From Belliella filtrata (lineage in GTDB: Bacteria > Bacteroidota > Bacteroidia > Cytophagales > Cyclobacteriaceae), in assembly GCF_022549775.1 (NCBI RefSeq), contig NZ_JAKZGP010000010.1, forward strand, positions 34,332 to 98,331: a stretch of 64,000 bases of DNA. Direction: 5' to 3'. Positions within the stretch are counted from its first letter, which is position 1. Each line of letters opens with the position of its first letter. The position numbers and the translations under genes are program-made. Of the stretch, positions 43,369-52,757 are shown piece after piece. Below the pieces are notes generated by a model. The model had not been told where the DNA came from, did not search any database, and saw nothing but the letters and a program-made list of their open reading frames with translations.

Positions 43369-44952
43369 ATGCGTATGGAACAGAAAGACATTATTCGGCT
43401 ATTAAAATCCAAGCTTGATCCATTGGATCAGGTTCCAATAGAAGCTTATGAGCAACTGTTGACACATTTGGAAGTATTGCGTTTTGACAAAAAACAGCTT
43501 GTTCGTCCCTCTCATACCTTGGAAAACAATGCCTATTACCTACTCAGTGGTTTGTTGGCATTTAAGCATGAAGGAAGGTTGAGCAGGTTGTTTCTCGAAG
43601 GACATGTGGTCTATGATCGCTTAGCCTATCAGTCAGGGAGACCCAGTCATTTTGAATTGAAGGCCATATCAAAAAGCATATTGGTCAAAGTATCCAGGCA
43701 ACAAGAAAAACAGATTCTTAAAAACATTCCAGCATTTGAAAAACTGTCGGAAGTATTGTTGCAGAAAGCCAAAGAGGCAGATGAACTCTGGTTGATGATC
43801 TCTCAAAAACACTATCGTGATGCCTATGCTTTACTCAACAAATACTTCAAAGGCTTCTATGATGTGCTGAGCCATGACTTGCTCGCTCAACTGTTTCAGT
43901 TGGACAAAAGAACGATAAGCAGGTATAACAAATATATGTACCAAATCAAAGATTCTCCTTTGGCAAAGGTGAAAATGGGAGAAATATTGAACTATCCCTT
44001 TTATTCTGCTTTGCACCATGAGCCTGAATACATTACCAATAAGGTGATCAAGTGGCTCAAAGAGAATAAACTGCTGGAGAGTGCTGCTCATATCAAGAAG
44101 TTCAGGGCCTATAAAATGACTTATTTGGCATTGAGACTTTATCCAGAGGCTCCAATGCATAAAGCCATCTGGATTGGGGAATTATTTGCCTGGCTCTTCC
44201 TTATGGATGATTATACCGATCAGCTTGAGGGAGTGGAAAAACTGAAGTTTTGGAATGCTATACATGGATTTGTAAATGCCATCATGCATGAGGAGTCTTG
44301 GGATAATTCAGAGCACTTTAATCCCTTTCAAATAGCATTTATCTCCTTATGGGAGGAATTTGAAAAATTGCATGCATATGGATTCAAGCACGTTTTGATA
44401 GATCAGCTGCTTAAATACATAGAAAGCAACATCTGGGAAGCCAAAAACAAAGCCTACCAAATCATTCCCAGCTTAGATGAATACTTAAAGGAACGGCCTT
44501 ACTTTTCTGGTGGGAACTTAGCCCTGGAGTTAATTCCATTAGGGGTGGAATGTGAGCAAGACAAGCTTTATGAGGCTTGGAAACAGCTTGCAGTACTTAG
44601 GAAGTTAGCCGCTGAAATGATCTATATCAGCAATGATATCCTGTCTTATCAAAAAGAACATGCCATCAGTGATTTTCACAATTGGGTTGCCCTACTGATG
44701 CATCACCAAAAATATACCAGAACCCAGGCCATAGACAGCCTGCTTCAAAGGCATAACCAAGTGCTTCAGACCTTTGAAATCAAAATGAGTAGCTACTTTG
44801 AGCAATACCGTCCAGAGAACAGGGTATTGCTTAGCTTGATTAAAAACTTGAAGTTTCAGGTCAGCGGTGCATTAACCTGGTCTGTAGAGGATACCAAAAG
44901 GTATTTGCCTGAAAAAGCCAAGCAAGTACTGTTTGAAGAACGATTGAATTAA
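43369..44952 (+). CDS. Crp-like regulator fused to a class I terpene synthase domain
   Basis: A 527-residue fusion. Residues about 1-130 form a Crp-type cyclic-nucleotide-binding fold, and about 165-190 a helix-turn-helix (HDLLAQLFQLDKRTISRYNK). From about 210 to the end the protein is a class I terpene synthase: the metal-binding DDxxD motif is MDDYTD (280-284), the NSE motif is exact in SNDILSYQKE (N422, S426, E430), the ERPYFSGG arginine (376) matches the pyrophosphate-sensor region, and WSVEDTKRY ends in the usual RY. All residues for ionising an isoprenyl diphosphate are present. Synthases are normally stand-alone. The gene lies 77 bases before rteC, so a terpenoid might be made or sensed in control of transfer. 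That is inference. Confidence 0.85.
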   Translation: MRMEQKDIIRLLKSKLDPLDQVPIEAYEQLLTHLEVLRFDKKQLVRPSHTLENNAYYLLSGLLAFKHEGRLSRLFLEGHVVYDRLAYQSGRPSHFELKAISKSILVKVSRQQEKQILKNIPAFEKLSEVLLQKAKEADELWLMISQKHYRDAYALLNKYFKGFYDVLSHDLLAQLFQLDKRTISRYNKYMYQIKDSPLAKVKMGEILNYPFYSALHHEPEYITNKVIKWLKENKLLESAAHIKKFRAYKMTYLALRLYPEAPMHKAIWIGELFAWLFLMDDYTDQLEGVEKLKFWNAIHGFVNAIMHEESWDNSEHFNPFQIAFISLWEEFEKLHAYGFKHVLIDQLLKYIESNIWEAKNKAYQIIPSLDEYLKERPYFSGGNLALELIPLGVECEQDKLYEAWKQLAVLRKLAAEMIYISNDILSYQKEHAISDFHNWVALLMHHQKYTRTQAIDSLLQRHNQVLQTFEIKMSSYFEQYRPENRVLLSLIKNLKFQVSGALTWSVEDTKRYLPEKAKQVLFEERLN

Positions 44953-45029
44953 AAACTAAGGCATGTTGAACTGATCGGTTTGATATGATTTGAAATATAA
45001 AGTGAATTTATGAACTAAAATCTACAATT

Positions 45030-45869
45030 ATGTTACGGGAGTATACAGAAGATTTGATTAAAAATCTGGAAAAAGAATTGGACATGCTGTCTTTTGAAGA
45101 TAGCAACAAATTGCAACAATTGGAACAAGCTTTTCACCTTTCTGAGGTGGCCGTAGTAAAGCTTAGGAATTACCTTGACAAGTACACCTTTGAAAGTGAA
45201 GCCGAAGAAATTGAGTTCTTCAAACACATTAATCCAAAACTACTTCAGAAAACGATATTCTATGCAGAGTACTTCTTTATAGAATCTAAGAAGCCTGTGG
45301 GGAGAAAAAAGAGCATCAAGCATCACTATAACAAGGCAATCCGACGGCTTTCTATGGCCCTGGATCAAAAAAGAGACATTTACCAATATGCCTTATTGCA
45401 AGAAAATAACATGGATAGCATTTATTTCTTGCGCAATGCTGACATGTCCAAGTTTCGGCCGTACAGGGATATCCTTTTGGTGAATCCTAAATACGATACC
45501 CTCCACAGCTATATGTTGGGAAAAGCCTATGCCTGGGTTCAATTGATTGACTTGCTTAAAGTAGAAATCAAAGAATTGGAAAAACAGGAAATACTTGGGG
45601 GTGAACGCAGCAGGAAGCTTCGTTGGACTGCTCCCAAAGTGCAGTTGATTGAATTGATCTATGCCCTTAAAGCTTCAGGGGTCTTTAACAATGGTACAGC
45701 TGATATCAAAGAAATAGCCAATACCATTGGCCTGCTTTTCGACAAACAACTTACAGACTATTACAGGACCTTTCAAGAGATCAGGTTTAGGAAAAAAAGC
45801 AGGACTGTCTTTCTGGATACCATGCAAGAAAGGCTTATCCAATGGATGGAAGAAAGTGAAGGGCTTTGA
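45030..45869 (+). CDS. rteC: RteC-family regulator of conjugative transposon
   Basis: A 279-residue protein matching RteC: an N-terminal helical region, NPKLLQKTIFYAEYFFIESK, ALLQENNMDSIYFLRNAD, RKLRWTAPKVQLIELIYALK and a winged-helix-like C-terminus (ADIKEIANTIGLLFDKQL then TDYYRTFQEI). In CTnDOT, RteC activates excision in response to an inducing signal. Here it sits 77 bases after the Crp-terpene synthase gene and is followed by a terminator and the tra operon, so it probably controls this element. Confidence 0.9.
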   Translation: MLREYTEDLIKNLEKELDMLSFEDSNKLQQLEQAFHLSEVAVVKLRNYLDKYTFESEAEEIEFFKHINPKLLQKTIFYAEYFFIESKKPVGRKKSIKHHYNKAIRRLSMALDQKRDIYQYALLQENNMDSIYFLRNADMSKFRPYRDILLVNPKYDTLHSYMLGKAYAWVQLIDLLKVEIKELEKQEILGGERSRKLRWTAPKVQLIELIYALKASGVFNNGTADIKEIANTIGLLFDKQLTDYYRTFQEIRFRKKSRTVFLDTMQERLIQWMEESEGL

Positions 45870-45930
45870 AGGCTTAGGCTCGCTAAATTGATTTTCATTT
45901 TTTTGATTTTGTTGTGGTTAAATTGGTATT

Positions 45931-45975
45931 CCCCCACCCTATTGGTTGAATAGTTTGGGGGTTTACTTTTTTTAG
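45931..45975 (+). terminator. Terminator after rteC
   Basis: CCCCCACCCTATT-GGTTG-AATAGTTTGGGGG forms an imperfect stem followed by TTTACTTTTTTT. It separates rteC from the transfer operon. Confidence 0.7.
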
Positions 45976-46118
45976 CCTTTGGTATTTAAGCTTAGGCTTC
46001 GTTTTTACATGTTGGGGTCTATATTTTTTCTTCACCAACTTGGGATAAAGTGGTGAATATTAAATTTTTATCCTTCCAATCTTTGAATCCTAGATTACAA
46101 TATAATCAATCTATGGAT

Positions 46119-46487
46119 ATGAAGGAATTCTTGACTTACCATAACCTTTACCTGTTAATCTTGCTATTGACGCTTGGCTATTACATCATCTTGATTCCCC
46201 TTTGTTTTCGTGCGGAAGCCATGCATATCTGGCAGAAGAATTTTGCTGGAAGTAAAGGTGCTGTTTCAAACAACTTGACCCAGGCTTTTTTGGAATACCG
46301 GGAATGGTTGGCTTTGGTGGAAAAGCTTCGAGCTGACCAAAAGGTGCAAGCAGTAAATGCCTTGGACAACACGGTATGGCTAAAGCAAGAACCCTATCGA
46401 AGATCGGTGGATTTGGATCAAGTATGGAAAGACAAAACCCATAGGCAACAACTCCTGAAAATCAAAAATCAAACTAACATATCATGA
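46119..46487 (+). CDS. Small membrane-anchored protein at the head of the tra operon
   Basis: A 122-residue protein from ATG 46119 (MKEFLTYHNLYLLILLLTLG); the frame is open to 46050. It has one strong N-terminal membrane segment and a charged cytosolic tail with coiled-coil tendency (AFLEYREWLALVEKLRADQK). I recognise no domain. The stop overlaps the traE start (ATGA), so it belongs to the operon. Confidence 0.6.
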   Translation: MKEFLTYHNLYLLILLLTLGYYIILIPLCFRAEAMHIWQKNFAGSKGAVSNNLTQAFLEYREWLALVEKLRADQKVQAVNALDNTVWLKQEPYRRSVDLDQVWKDKTHRQQLLKIKNQTNIS

Positions 46488-46819
46488 AGACAAAAAATAC
46501 AATAAGCTTTGGTTCTAATCGATTTAAAGGCTTTATCGGACTTTTGACCTTGGCATGCTTGCTCTTTTCCTATGGCCTATGGGCTCAGGATGGTAACTCT
46601 GGAATCAATGCGGCCACGCAGCAAGTTCGAAGTTACTTCCAATCTGGCGTTAACCTCATGTATGCCATTGGTGCAATCGTAGGATTGATAGGTGCTGTCA
46701 AGGTATTCAACAAATGGAATTCTGGGGAACCTGATACAGGAAAGGTTGCAGCTGCTTGGTTTGGTAGCTGTGTGTTTCTGGTGATCGTTGCCACCGTTTT
46801 GACAAGCTTCTTCGGATAA
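46484..46819 (+). CDS. traE: TraE, conjugative transposon protein (DUF4134)
   Basis: A 111-residue protein with a signal peptide ending YGLWAQDG, then two membrane segments (LMYAIGAIVGLIGAVKVF and AAAWFGSCVFLVIVATVL) separated by KWNSGEPDTGK, the DUF4134 pattern. It is the VirB2-like component that probably forms the pilus or channel core. TraF follows after 3 bases. Confidence 0.92.
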   Translation: MKTKNTISFGSNRFKGFIGLLTLACLLFSYGLWAQDGNSGINAATQQVRSYFQSGVNLMYAIGAIVGLIGAVKVFNKWNSGEPDTGKVAAAWFGSCVFLVIVATVLTSFFG

Positions 46820-46822
46820 GCC

Positions 46823-47155
46823 ATGAGCAAGTCATATCCAATCATTAAGGGCGTAAATAGACCACTGGAGTTCAAGGGCTTCCAAGCCCAGTATATCGCA
46901 TACTTGGGCATTGGATTGCTCTTGGATCTTGCCCTTTTCACCTGTTTGTATTTCATCGGCATGCCCATGTTACTCAATGCAGGGCTTTGCATTGCCCTGA
47001 TCATGGGTATCTATCAAAAGGTTTTTATACTCAACAAAACCTTTGGCCAGCATGGCTTGATGAAGCAACTCGCTGCAAAGCAAATTCCCATGGCTTTGAA
47101 AATTAGAGATAGACAGTTCCTTAAATCACTTAGAAGCATCAACGAAACATCATGA
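46823..47155 (+). CDS. traF: TraF, conjugative transposon protein (DUF4133)
   Basis: A 110-residue protein. The start IIKGVNRPLEFKGFQAQYIA is diagnostic of DUF4133, followed by two membrane segments and a cytosolic tail. It is the VirB3-like inner membrane part of the transfer channel. The stop overlaps the traG start by 4 bases. Confidence 0.92.
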   Translation: MSKSYPIIKGVNRPLEFKGFQAQYIAYLGIGLLLDLALFTCLYFIGMPMLLNAGLCIALIMGIYQKVFILNKTFGQHGLMKQLAAKQIPMALKIRDRQFLKSLRSINETS

Positions 47156-49635
47156 TCAGTCAAAAAGAAAGTAGGGAAATGGAAGCGCTATTTCCGATCT
47201 ATGCAGTAGCACAAGACCTGATTATTTCTAAGCAGGCAGACCTAACGGCCTGTTTTAGCTTATCGCTGCCAGAAGTGTTTACCCTTGGACAAGCCCAACA
47301 TGATGCCATCCAAGAAGCATTTGTAAAAGCGATCAAGCTCCTGCCAAGTGGGTATATCTTTCACAAGCAAGATTGGTTTACCCACTTTAGCTATAAAGCA
47401 TCTTTGACAGAGCAAAGCAACTTTTTGGATAATGCCAGTGAATTGTTTTTTCATGAAAGGCCAGGACTCAAACACCGGTCCCTGCTGATGCTGACCAAAA
47501 GAAATCCTGAAGCCAAACTGCTGGACTCTTCCTTGTCAAACCTGCTGAGGAAAAACCTTATCCCAAAAGAGCTGGGCATGCCTTCTGCCGTGGAAGAATT
47601 GGAAACGGTAATTGGTCAATGCTGTCAACTCTTAGAAGATGCAGGGATAGGCATCCAAAGGATAGGTGGTGAGGCACTTACTGGTGAGCAAAGTCCCATA
47701 GAGGCCGTGCTGAACCTTAACCAAAACAAAGGATCAAGCATGATCGCTGACTTGCAGTTTTATCCCGATTGGAACATTGCAGGAAAGCATCCTATCATGT
47801 TCTCCATTGCTGATTCCCAAGTGCTCCCCAATCAAATTGCCAGCAGTGCTACCCATGAGGCTTACAGTACAGACAACAGCAATTTTTTGGTAGGGTATAC
47901 CGCTCCCATTGCCAGTCTATTGCCTTGCAGCCATTGTTTCAATCAATACCTATTTGTCCAAGATAGGCTGGAAATGATGAAGCAATTGGAGGCCAAAAGA
48001 TTGCGCCTGTTTTCACTTTCTGCCTATAGTAGAGAGAATGCGCTGGCAGCCGATGATATCCAAGCCTACTTGAACCATGCCATCAAAGCAGGCAGCACAC
48101 CCGTAAAAGCCCATTTTAACCTGATCTGCTGGACCAGTGATAAAAACAAGGTTCCCCAACTGCGTAACCTTGCCGCAGCAGCCCTGTCTAAAATGGATGT
48201 TTTACCCAAACTAGAAAGCATTGGAGCACCCCAATTGTATTGGGCTTCCATGCCAGGCAATGAGGCAGCATTCCCCATGAATGAATCCTTTGTGACTTTT
48301 GCTGAACCTGCCAGCTGCTTGCTGATCACAGAAACACAATACAAAGCTCCTGCAGGAAGGTTCGGCGTGCGCTTGGGAGATAGAATTACAGGCTTTCCCA
48401 TCCAAGTAGACCTTTCGGATGAACCCATCAAAAAAGGATGGATCACCAATAGGAATAAATTTATCCTTGGCCCTTCAGGGTCTGGCAAAAGCTTTTTTAC
48501 CAACCACATGATCAGGAGCTACTACCAACAAGGCGCACATGTGGTGTTGGTCGATGTGGGACATTCCTACAAAGGGCTTTGTGACCTGGTGGGAGGCTTT
48601 TACTTTACCTATCAAGAAGACAAACCCATCAATTTCAATCCATTTTTTTTGGCTGGACAACAGTTGGACACCGAAAAGAAGGAAAGCTTGAAAACACTCT
48701 TGTTGGCACTTTGGAAAAAGGATGATGAGCTGTTTACTAGAAGTGAATACGTAGCCATTTCCAATGCCTTGAAGTCTTATTATGATTACTTGACTAAGCA
48801 GCCTTCAGTGTTTCCCTGCTTTGATACTTTTTATGAGTTCCTGCTAGAAGAGTTTGCTTTACAACTAGCCAATGAGAAAGTGCATGACAAGGACTTTGAC
48901 TTGAATAACTTTTTGTATGTGCTTAAGCCTTACTACAAAGGAGGTGAGTTTGATTACTTGCTCAATGCCAAGGAGAACCTGGATTTATTGAAACAGCCCT
49001 TCATTGTCTTTGAGCTGGATAACATCAAGGATCACCCTATCCTTTTTCCTGTGGTTACTTTGATCATCATGGAAATTTTTATCTCTAAAATGAGAAAGCT
49101 CAAGGGCATTAGAAAGATCATCCTGATTGAAGAAGCTTGGAAAGCCATTGCCAAGGAAGGCATGGCTGAATACATCAAGTACCTCTTTAAGACCGTTCGG
49201 AAATTCTTTGGAGAGGCCATTGTCGTGACCCAAGAAGTGGATGACATCATCAGTTCCCCAGTAGTCAAAGACGCCATCATCAACAATTCTGATTGTAAAA
49301 TCCTACTGGATCAAGCCAAATACCAAAACAAGTTCCAACAGATCCAAACGCTATTGGGCCTAACAGACAAAGAACGCATGCAGATCTTATCGATCAACAA
49401 GGCCAATGAACCTGGGAAGAAATACAAGGAGGTATTCATTGGACTTGGCCCAGTGAGTAAGGTGTATAGGACTGAGGTGAGCCTGGAAGAATACCTGACC
49501 TACAGCACCGAAGAAAGTGAGAAGCATAAGCTTGACACCTTGACGGCCCAATATGCAGGGGATCGTGAAAAAGCCATCAAACAAATGGCTATGGACATGA
49601 GGCATGAGGCAGATAAGAAACAAAGCCATGGATAA
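47152..49635 (+). CDS. traG: TraG, VirB4-like conjugation ATPase
   Basis: An 827-residue ATPase that powers assembly and transfer of the type IV secretion channel. Walker A is ILGPSGSGKSFFTNHMIRSY (about 437-456), the next strand is GAHVVLVDVGHSYKGL, and Walker B is RKIILIEEAWKAIAKEGM (about 652-669). VVTQEVDDI and SDCKILLDQAKYQNKFQQI follow, as in all TraG proteins of this group. It is complete in length. Confidence 0.95.
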   Translation: MISQKESREMEALFPIYAVAQDLIISKQADLTACFSLSLPEVFTLGQAQHDAIQEAFVKAIKLLPSGYIFHKQDWFTHFSYKASLTEQSNFLDNASELFFHERPGLKHRSLLMLTKRNPEAKLLDSSLSNLLRKNLIPKELGMPSAVEELETVIGQCCQLLEDAGIGIQRIGGEALTGEQSPIEAVLNLNQNKGSSMIADLQFYPDWNIAGKHPIMFSIADSQVLPNQIASSATHEAYSTDNSNFLVGYTAPIASLLPCSHCFNQYLFVQDRLEMMKQLEAKRLRLFSLSAYSRENALAADDIQAYLNHAIKAGSTPVKAHFNLICWTSDKNKVPQLRNLAAAALSKMDVLPKLESIGAPQLYWASMPGNEAAFPMNESFVTFAEPASCLLITETQYKAPAGRFGVRLGDRITGFPIQVDLSDEPIKKGWITNRNKFILGPSGSGKSFFTNHMIRSYYQQGAHVVLVDVGHSYKGLCDLVGGFYFTYQEDKPINFNPFFLAGQQLDTEKKESLKTLLLALWKKDDELFTRSEYVAISNALKSYYDYLTKQPSVFPCFDTFYEFLLEEFALQLANEKVHDKDFDLNNFLYVLKPYYKGGEFDYLLNAKENLDLLKQPFIVFELDNIKDHPILFPVVTLIIMEIFISKMRKLKGIRKIILIEEAWKAIAKEGMAEYIKYLFKTVRKFFGEAIVVTQEVDDIISSPVVKDAIINNSDCKILLDQAKYQNKFQQIQTLLGLTDKERMQILSINKANEPGKKYKEVFIGLGPVSKVYRTEVSLEEYLTYSTEESEKHKLDTLTAQYAGDREKAIKQMAMDMRHEADKKQSHG

Positions 49636-49654
49636 CCCTAAAAACTAAAGCGCC

Positions 49655-50359
49655 ATGAAAATCAACCCAAACTTGCGACAGTATGTCCTGTCCAAAACTT
49701 TATGCTTGCTCTTACTCAGCTTGATGGTTTGCGCTGAACCCAAGCCAGCTCAGGCAGCTCCCTTAGTGATTGCCGAAGTGATCAAGCAGGGAATCAAAAG
49801 GGTCATCATAGCGGTAGACCTTAGGATCCAACGCTTACAGAATGAAAGCATATGGCTTCAAAACACCCAGAAAACCATAGAAAATGCACTTTCCAAATTG
49901 CGCTTGGAAGAAATAGCGGATTGGACCAATAGACAGCAAATCCTATATCAGGATTATTATCAAGGGTTGTGGCGCGTTAAATCCATCATTTCCCAATACC
50001 AAAGGCTCAAGGACATTGCCCAAACACAAGCTGCTTTGGTTGCCGCCTATCAAGATACTTGGCGCTTGCTGTCAAGCTCTGGGAATTTCACGGCACTAGA
50101 ACTTAACCGCAAGCAGCAAATCTATGGCGGTATCCTTGAGGAATCCATCAAACACTTAGACCAATTGGCCTTCTTGATGAAAGACCAACTCAGCAACATG
50201 GGAGATGCTTCAAGGCTTGAACAGATTCACCAATTGGGCTTGGCCATACAGCTCAATTACGATGAGCTCAGAAGATACAATAGGCACAACCTGTTGATCA
50301 GCCAATACAGAAACAACCTGAGAAAGGAACACCAGACCCTGCAAAACTTACAACCATGA
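49655..50359 (+). CDS. traI: TraI-like conjugative transposon protein
   Basis: A 234-residue exported protein. After a signal peptide (cleavage near PAQAAP) comes IKRVIIAVDLRIQRLQNESI and ALSKLRLEEIADWTNRQQIL, typical of the Bacteroidota TraI family. The rest is a helical, coiled-coil-prone protein of the periplasm. Its exact part in the channel is not established (a VirB5-like role is often assumed). It overlaps the next gene by 4 bases. Confidence 0.88.
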   Translation: MKINPNLRQYVLSKTLCLLLLSLMVCAEPKPAQAAPLVIAEVIKQGIKRVIIAVDLRIQRLQNESIWLQNTQKTIENALSKLRLEEIADWTNRQQILYQDYYQGLWRVKSIISQYQRLKDIAQTQAALVAAYQDTWRLLSSSGNFTALELNRKQQIYGGILEESIKHLDQLAFLMKDQLSNMGDASRLEQIHQLGLAIQLNYDELRRYNRHNLLISQYRNNLRKEHQTLQNLQP

Positions 50360-51009
50360 GGACTAATTTGATGCTTGCTTTGCTTTGCCTGTTATGCCTG
50401 TCTTTGCCTTCAGGCAATAAGCTATGGGCACAGAATGCCAATGAATGGCTGAGGCCTAAACGTACACAACGCAATTACCTGATAACCCAAATTGCAGCTT
50501 TGCAACTCTATGGTAATGCTTTGAAAAGGGGCTATGAAACCTTTCAGGCTGGAAGTGGACTCATCAGGGATGTGAAAGCAGGAGAATTTAGCTTGCACAA
50601 CCAGCAGCTTCAAACCTTGCTGGGCTTCAGTCCTCGAATAAGCCCTTTGGCAAATGCCACAGCCTTCACGACCACCTACCTTTCCCTAACCCAGCAAATC
50701 AACAGGGCAAGGCAAAGCCTTGCAGGCATGTCCCTTAAAACTTCCGATCACTTGGTATTGGCGGAAGTCTATGCAGGCATGCTTGAAAAGGTATTGGCTA
50801 ATGCTTCCCAAATGAAAATGTTGCTTAGAAGCAATGCATTTCAGATGAACGAGGCGGAAAGGGTCGAGGCCTTTGTGGCTCTGGAAGCGGAACTTCAAGA
50901 CATCAGGGAAGACCTGGTGGCATTGAACAACATGCTTTCGTTCTATGCTGCCTATGGGACAGCCATTCGACGCGAAAATCAAGTCATTCAAAACATCCTA
51001 AACCAATGA
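50356..51009 (+). CDS. Exported conjugation-operon protein A (helical)
   Basis: A 217-residue protein with a signal peptide ending NKLWAQ and helices YLITQIAALQLYGNALKRGY, VKAGEFSLHNQ. It is paralogous in layout to the next gene (SLH block, then a TTTYLSLTQQINRA helix). Such proteins between traI and traJ are frequent in Bacteroidota elements, sometimes under a TerB-type label that I cannot support from motifs here. A periplasmic assembly factor is likely. Confidence 0.75.
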   Translation: MRTNLMLALLCLLCLSLPSGNKLWAQNANEWLRPKRTQRNYLITQIAALQLYGNALKRGYETFQAGSGLIRDVKAGEFSLHNQQLQTLLGFSPRISPLANATAFTTTYLSLTQQINRARQSLAGMSLKTSDHLVLAEVYAGMLEKVLANASQMKMLLRSNAFQMNEAERVEAFVALEAELQDIREDLVALNNMLSFYAAYGTAIRRENQVIQNILNQ

Positions 51010-51016
51010 AACTCAA

Positions 51017-51646
51017 ATGAAACTCACAACAACCATACTGCTTTGTATCAACTTGGGCTGTGGCACGGGCTTTAAGCTGCAAGCACAGGATCAAGAGGTG
51101 GTGCAACTGCTCCTAAACGTAGAGAAATTGGAGCAATTCCGTGGCATCTACCGCAACATGCTGAGTGGCTATCAGGTATTGACCCAAGGCTATAACAGCA
51201 TCAGGGACTTAAGCCAAGGCAATTTCAGCTTGCATAAGGCATTTATGGATGGCCTAAGTCAAGTGAATCCTCAGGTAAGAAACTACCGCAAGGTTGGAGA
51301 CATTGTCCAACTCCAGTCAGCCATTGTACAGACTTACAGGAGAAGCTTTCAAGATTTTGTTTACACGGGGGTCTACAGCATGCAGGAACTGGATTACCTC
51401 ACTGCAGTATATCAAAACCTGTTTAGACTTTCCCTCAGGAACCTCGATGAGGTGATTCAAATCATCACTGCGGGAAACTTGACCATGTCAGACAAGGAAA
51501 GGCTGCAGGCCATTGATAAAATACATGCTGAAACACAGTCCATGTTTCGCTTCCTGCTGACTTTTAATACTGACATCAAAGTATTGGGCCATAAGCGCAG
51601 TACCCAAAAAGCTTCACTCAGCACCTTAGAACAGCTTCAACCATGA
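51017..51646 (+). CDS. Exported conjugation-operon protein B (helical)
   Basis: A 209-residue protein with a signal peptide and LLLNVEKLEQFRGIYRNMLS, IRDLSQGNFSLHKAFMDGLS. It shares the G.FSLH. block and helical layout with the preceding gene, indicating an old tandem duplication. The stop overlaps traJ by 4 bases. The function is unknown beyond membership of the transfer operon. Confidence 0.75.
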   Translation: MKLTTTILLCINLGCGTGFKLQAQDQEVVQLLLNVEKLEQFRGIYRNMLSGYQVLTQGYNSIRDLSQGNFSLHKAFMDGLSQVNPQVRNYRKVGDIVQLQSAIVQTYRRSFQDFVYTGVYSMQELDYLTAVYQNLFRLSLRNLDEVIQIITAGNLTMSDKERLQAIDKIHAETQSMFRFLLTFNTDIKVLGHKRSTQKASLSTLEQLQP

Positions 51647-52752
51647 AAGGACGAATGTACATGCCTATTGCAAGGAAGGGGATCTTAAGGCGTAAATGTT
51701 TACTTTCTTGCTTTCTATGGCTGCTTTGCGGGCTCATGCCATTGGCAAGTTATGGGCAGCACAGCCATACTGAAATGGACAGTTTCCATCAGGTATTGGA
51801 TGGGCTGTACCTGGAGATGATCCCGCTAAGCAGCCAGTTGATTGGGGTTTCAAGAGCCATAGCAGGATTTGCAGCCATATTCTATATTGGTTCAAGGGTC
51901 TGGAAACACATCGCTCAAGCCGAACCGGTGGATCTTTATCCTTTGTTGCGGCCTTTTGTCATGGGCATGCTGATCCTACTTTTCCCTGCCGTACTTGCCC
52001 TCATTAATGGGATCATGAACCCAGTCATTCAAGTGACTGAGCACATGGTCAAAGACACCAACCTGACCGTTTCCAAACTGTTGGAAGAAAAAAAGCGCAT
52101 TCAGGACGAAGGTTTTTATGGCGAACTGTATGGAACCTCCAGCCAGGTGGATGAAAGTGAACTTTGGTTCAAATACGCCAACCCAGAACAGGAAGAGCCT
52201 GTTAGTGAAGGCGGTTTTTGGAATTCAATAAGCGCAGGGTTTCGCATGAGCATGGAAAGGGCTGCCTATGAGTTTCAATCCTCTATCAAAAGATGGATGA
52301 GCGAGGTGTTGCAAGTCCTGTTTATGGCGGCTTCATTGGCCATCAATACCATCAGGACTTTCTACTTGATTGTGCTTTCTATCCTGGGCCCTTTGGTTTT
52401 TGGCCTGTCTGTCTTCGACGGTTTCCAGCAAACCTTGCAGCATTGGATAGCCAAGTACATCAATGTCTTTATGTGGTTGCCCATAGCCAATATCTTCGGA
52501 GCCATCATTTCTAAAATACAAGAAAACATGCTTAGGATAGACCTTGCCCAAATCGGCAATGAGGGAAAGACCTTCTTTTCTCAAGCAGATACCGCCTACC
52601 TCATCTTCTTGGTCATTGCCATCATAGGCTATTTCACCGTGCCTTCTGTAGCCAATTACATCATCAACCCTGGAGGAAGGGATAGCCTCTTGCAAAAGGC
52701 TACAGCCATGGCCATAGGCACCCCTTTTTTAGTCAAAAAACTTATCAAGTAA
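51643..52752 (+). CDS. traJ: TraJ, conjugative transposon inner membrane protein
   Basis: A 369-residue VirB6-like polytopic membrane protein. It has a signal-like N-terminus, membrane segments in YPLLRPFVMGMLILLFPAVL, TFYLIVLSILGPLVFGLSVF and DTAYLIFLVIAIIGYFTVPS, and the conserved WIAKYINVFMWLPIANIFGA and VANYIINPGGRD blocks. It forms part of the inner membrane transfer channel. TraK follows 5 bases later. Confidence 0.92.
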   Translation: MKGRMYMPIARKGILRRKCLLSCFLWLLCGLMPLASYGQHSHTEMDSFHQVLDGLYLEMIPLSSQLIGVSRAIAGFAAIFYIGSRVWKHIAQAEPVDLYPLLRPFVMGMLILLFPAVLALINGIMNPVIQVTEHMVKDTNLTVSKLLEEKKRIQDEGFYGELYGTSSQVDESELWFKYANPEQEEPVSEGGFWNSISAGFRMSMERAAYEFQSSIKRWMSEVLQVLFMAASLAINTIRTFYLIVLSILGPLVFGLSVFDGFQQTLQHWIAKYINVFMWLPIANIFGAIISKIQENMLRIDLAQIGNEGKTFFSQADTAYLIFLVIAIIGYFTVPSVANYIINPGGRDSLLQKATAMAIGTPFLVKKLIK

Positions 52753-52757
52753 GCCTT

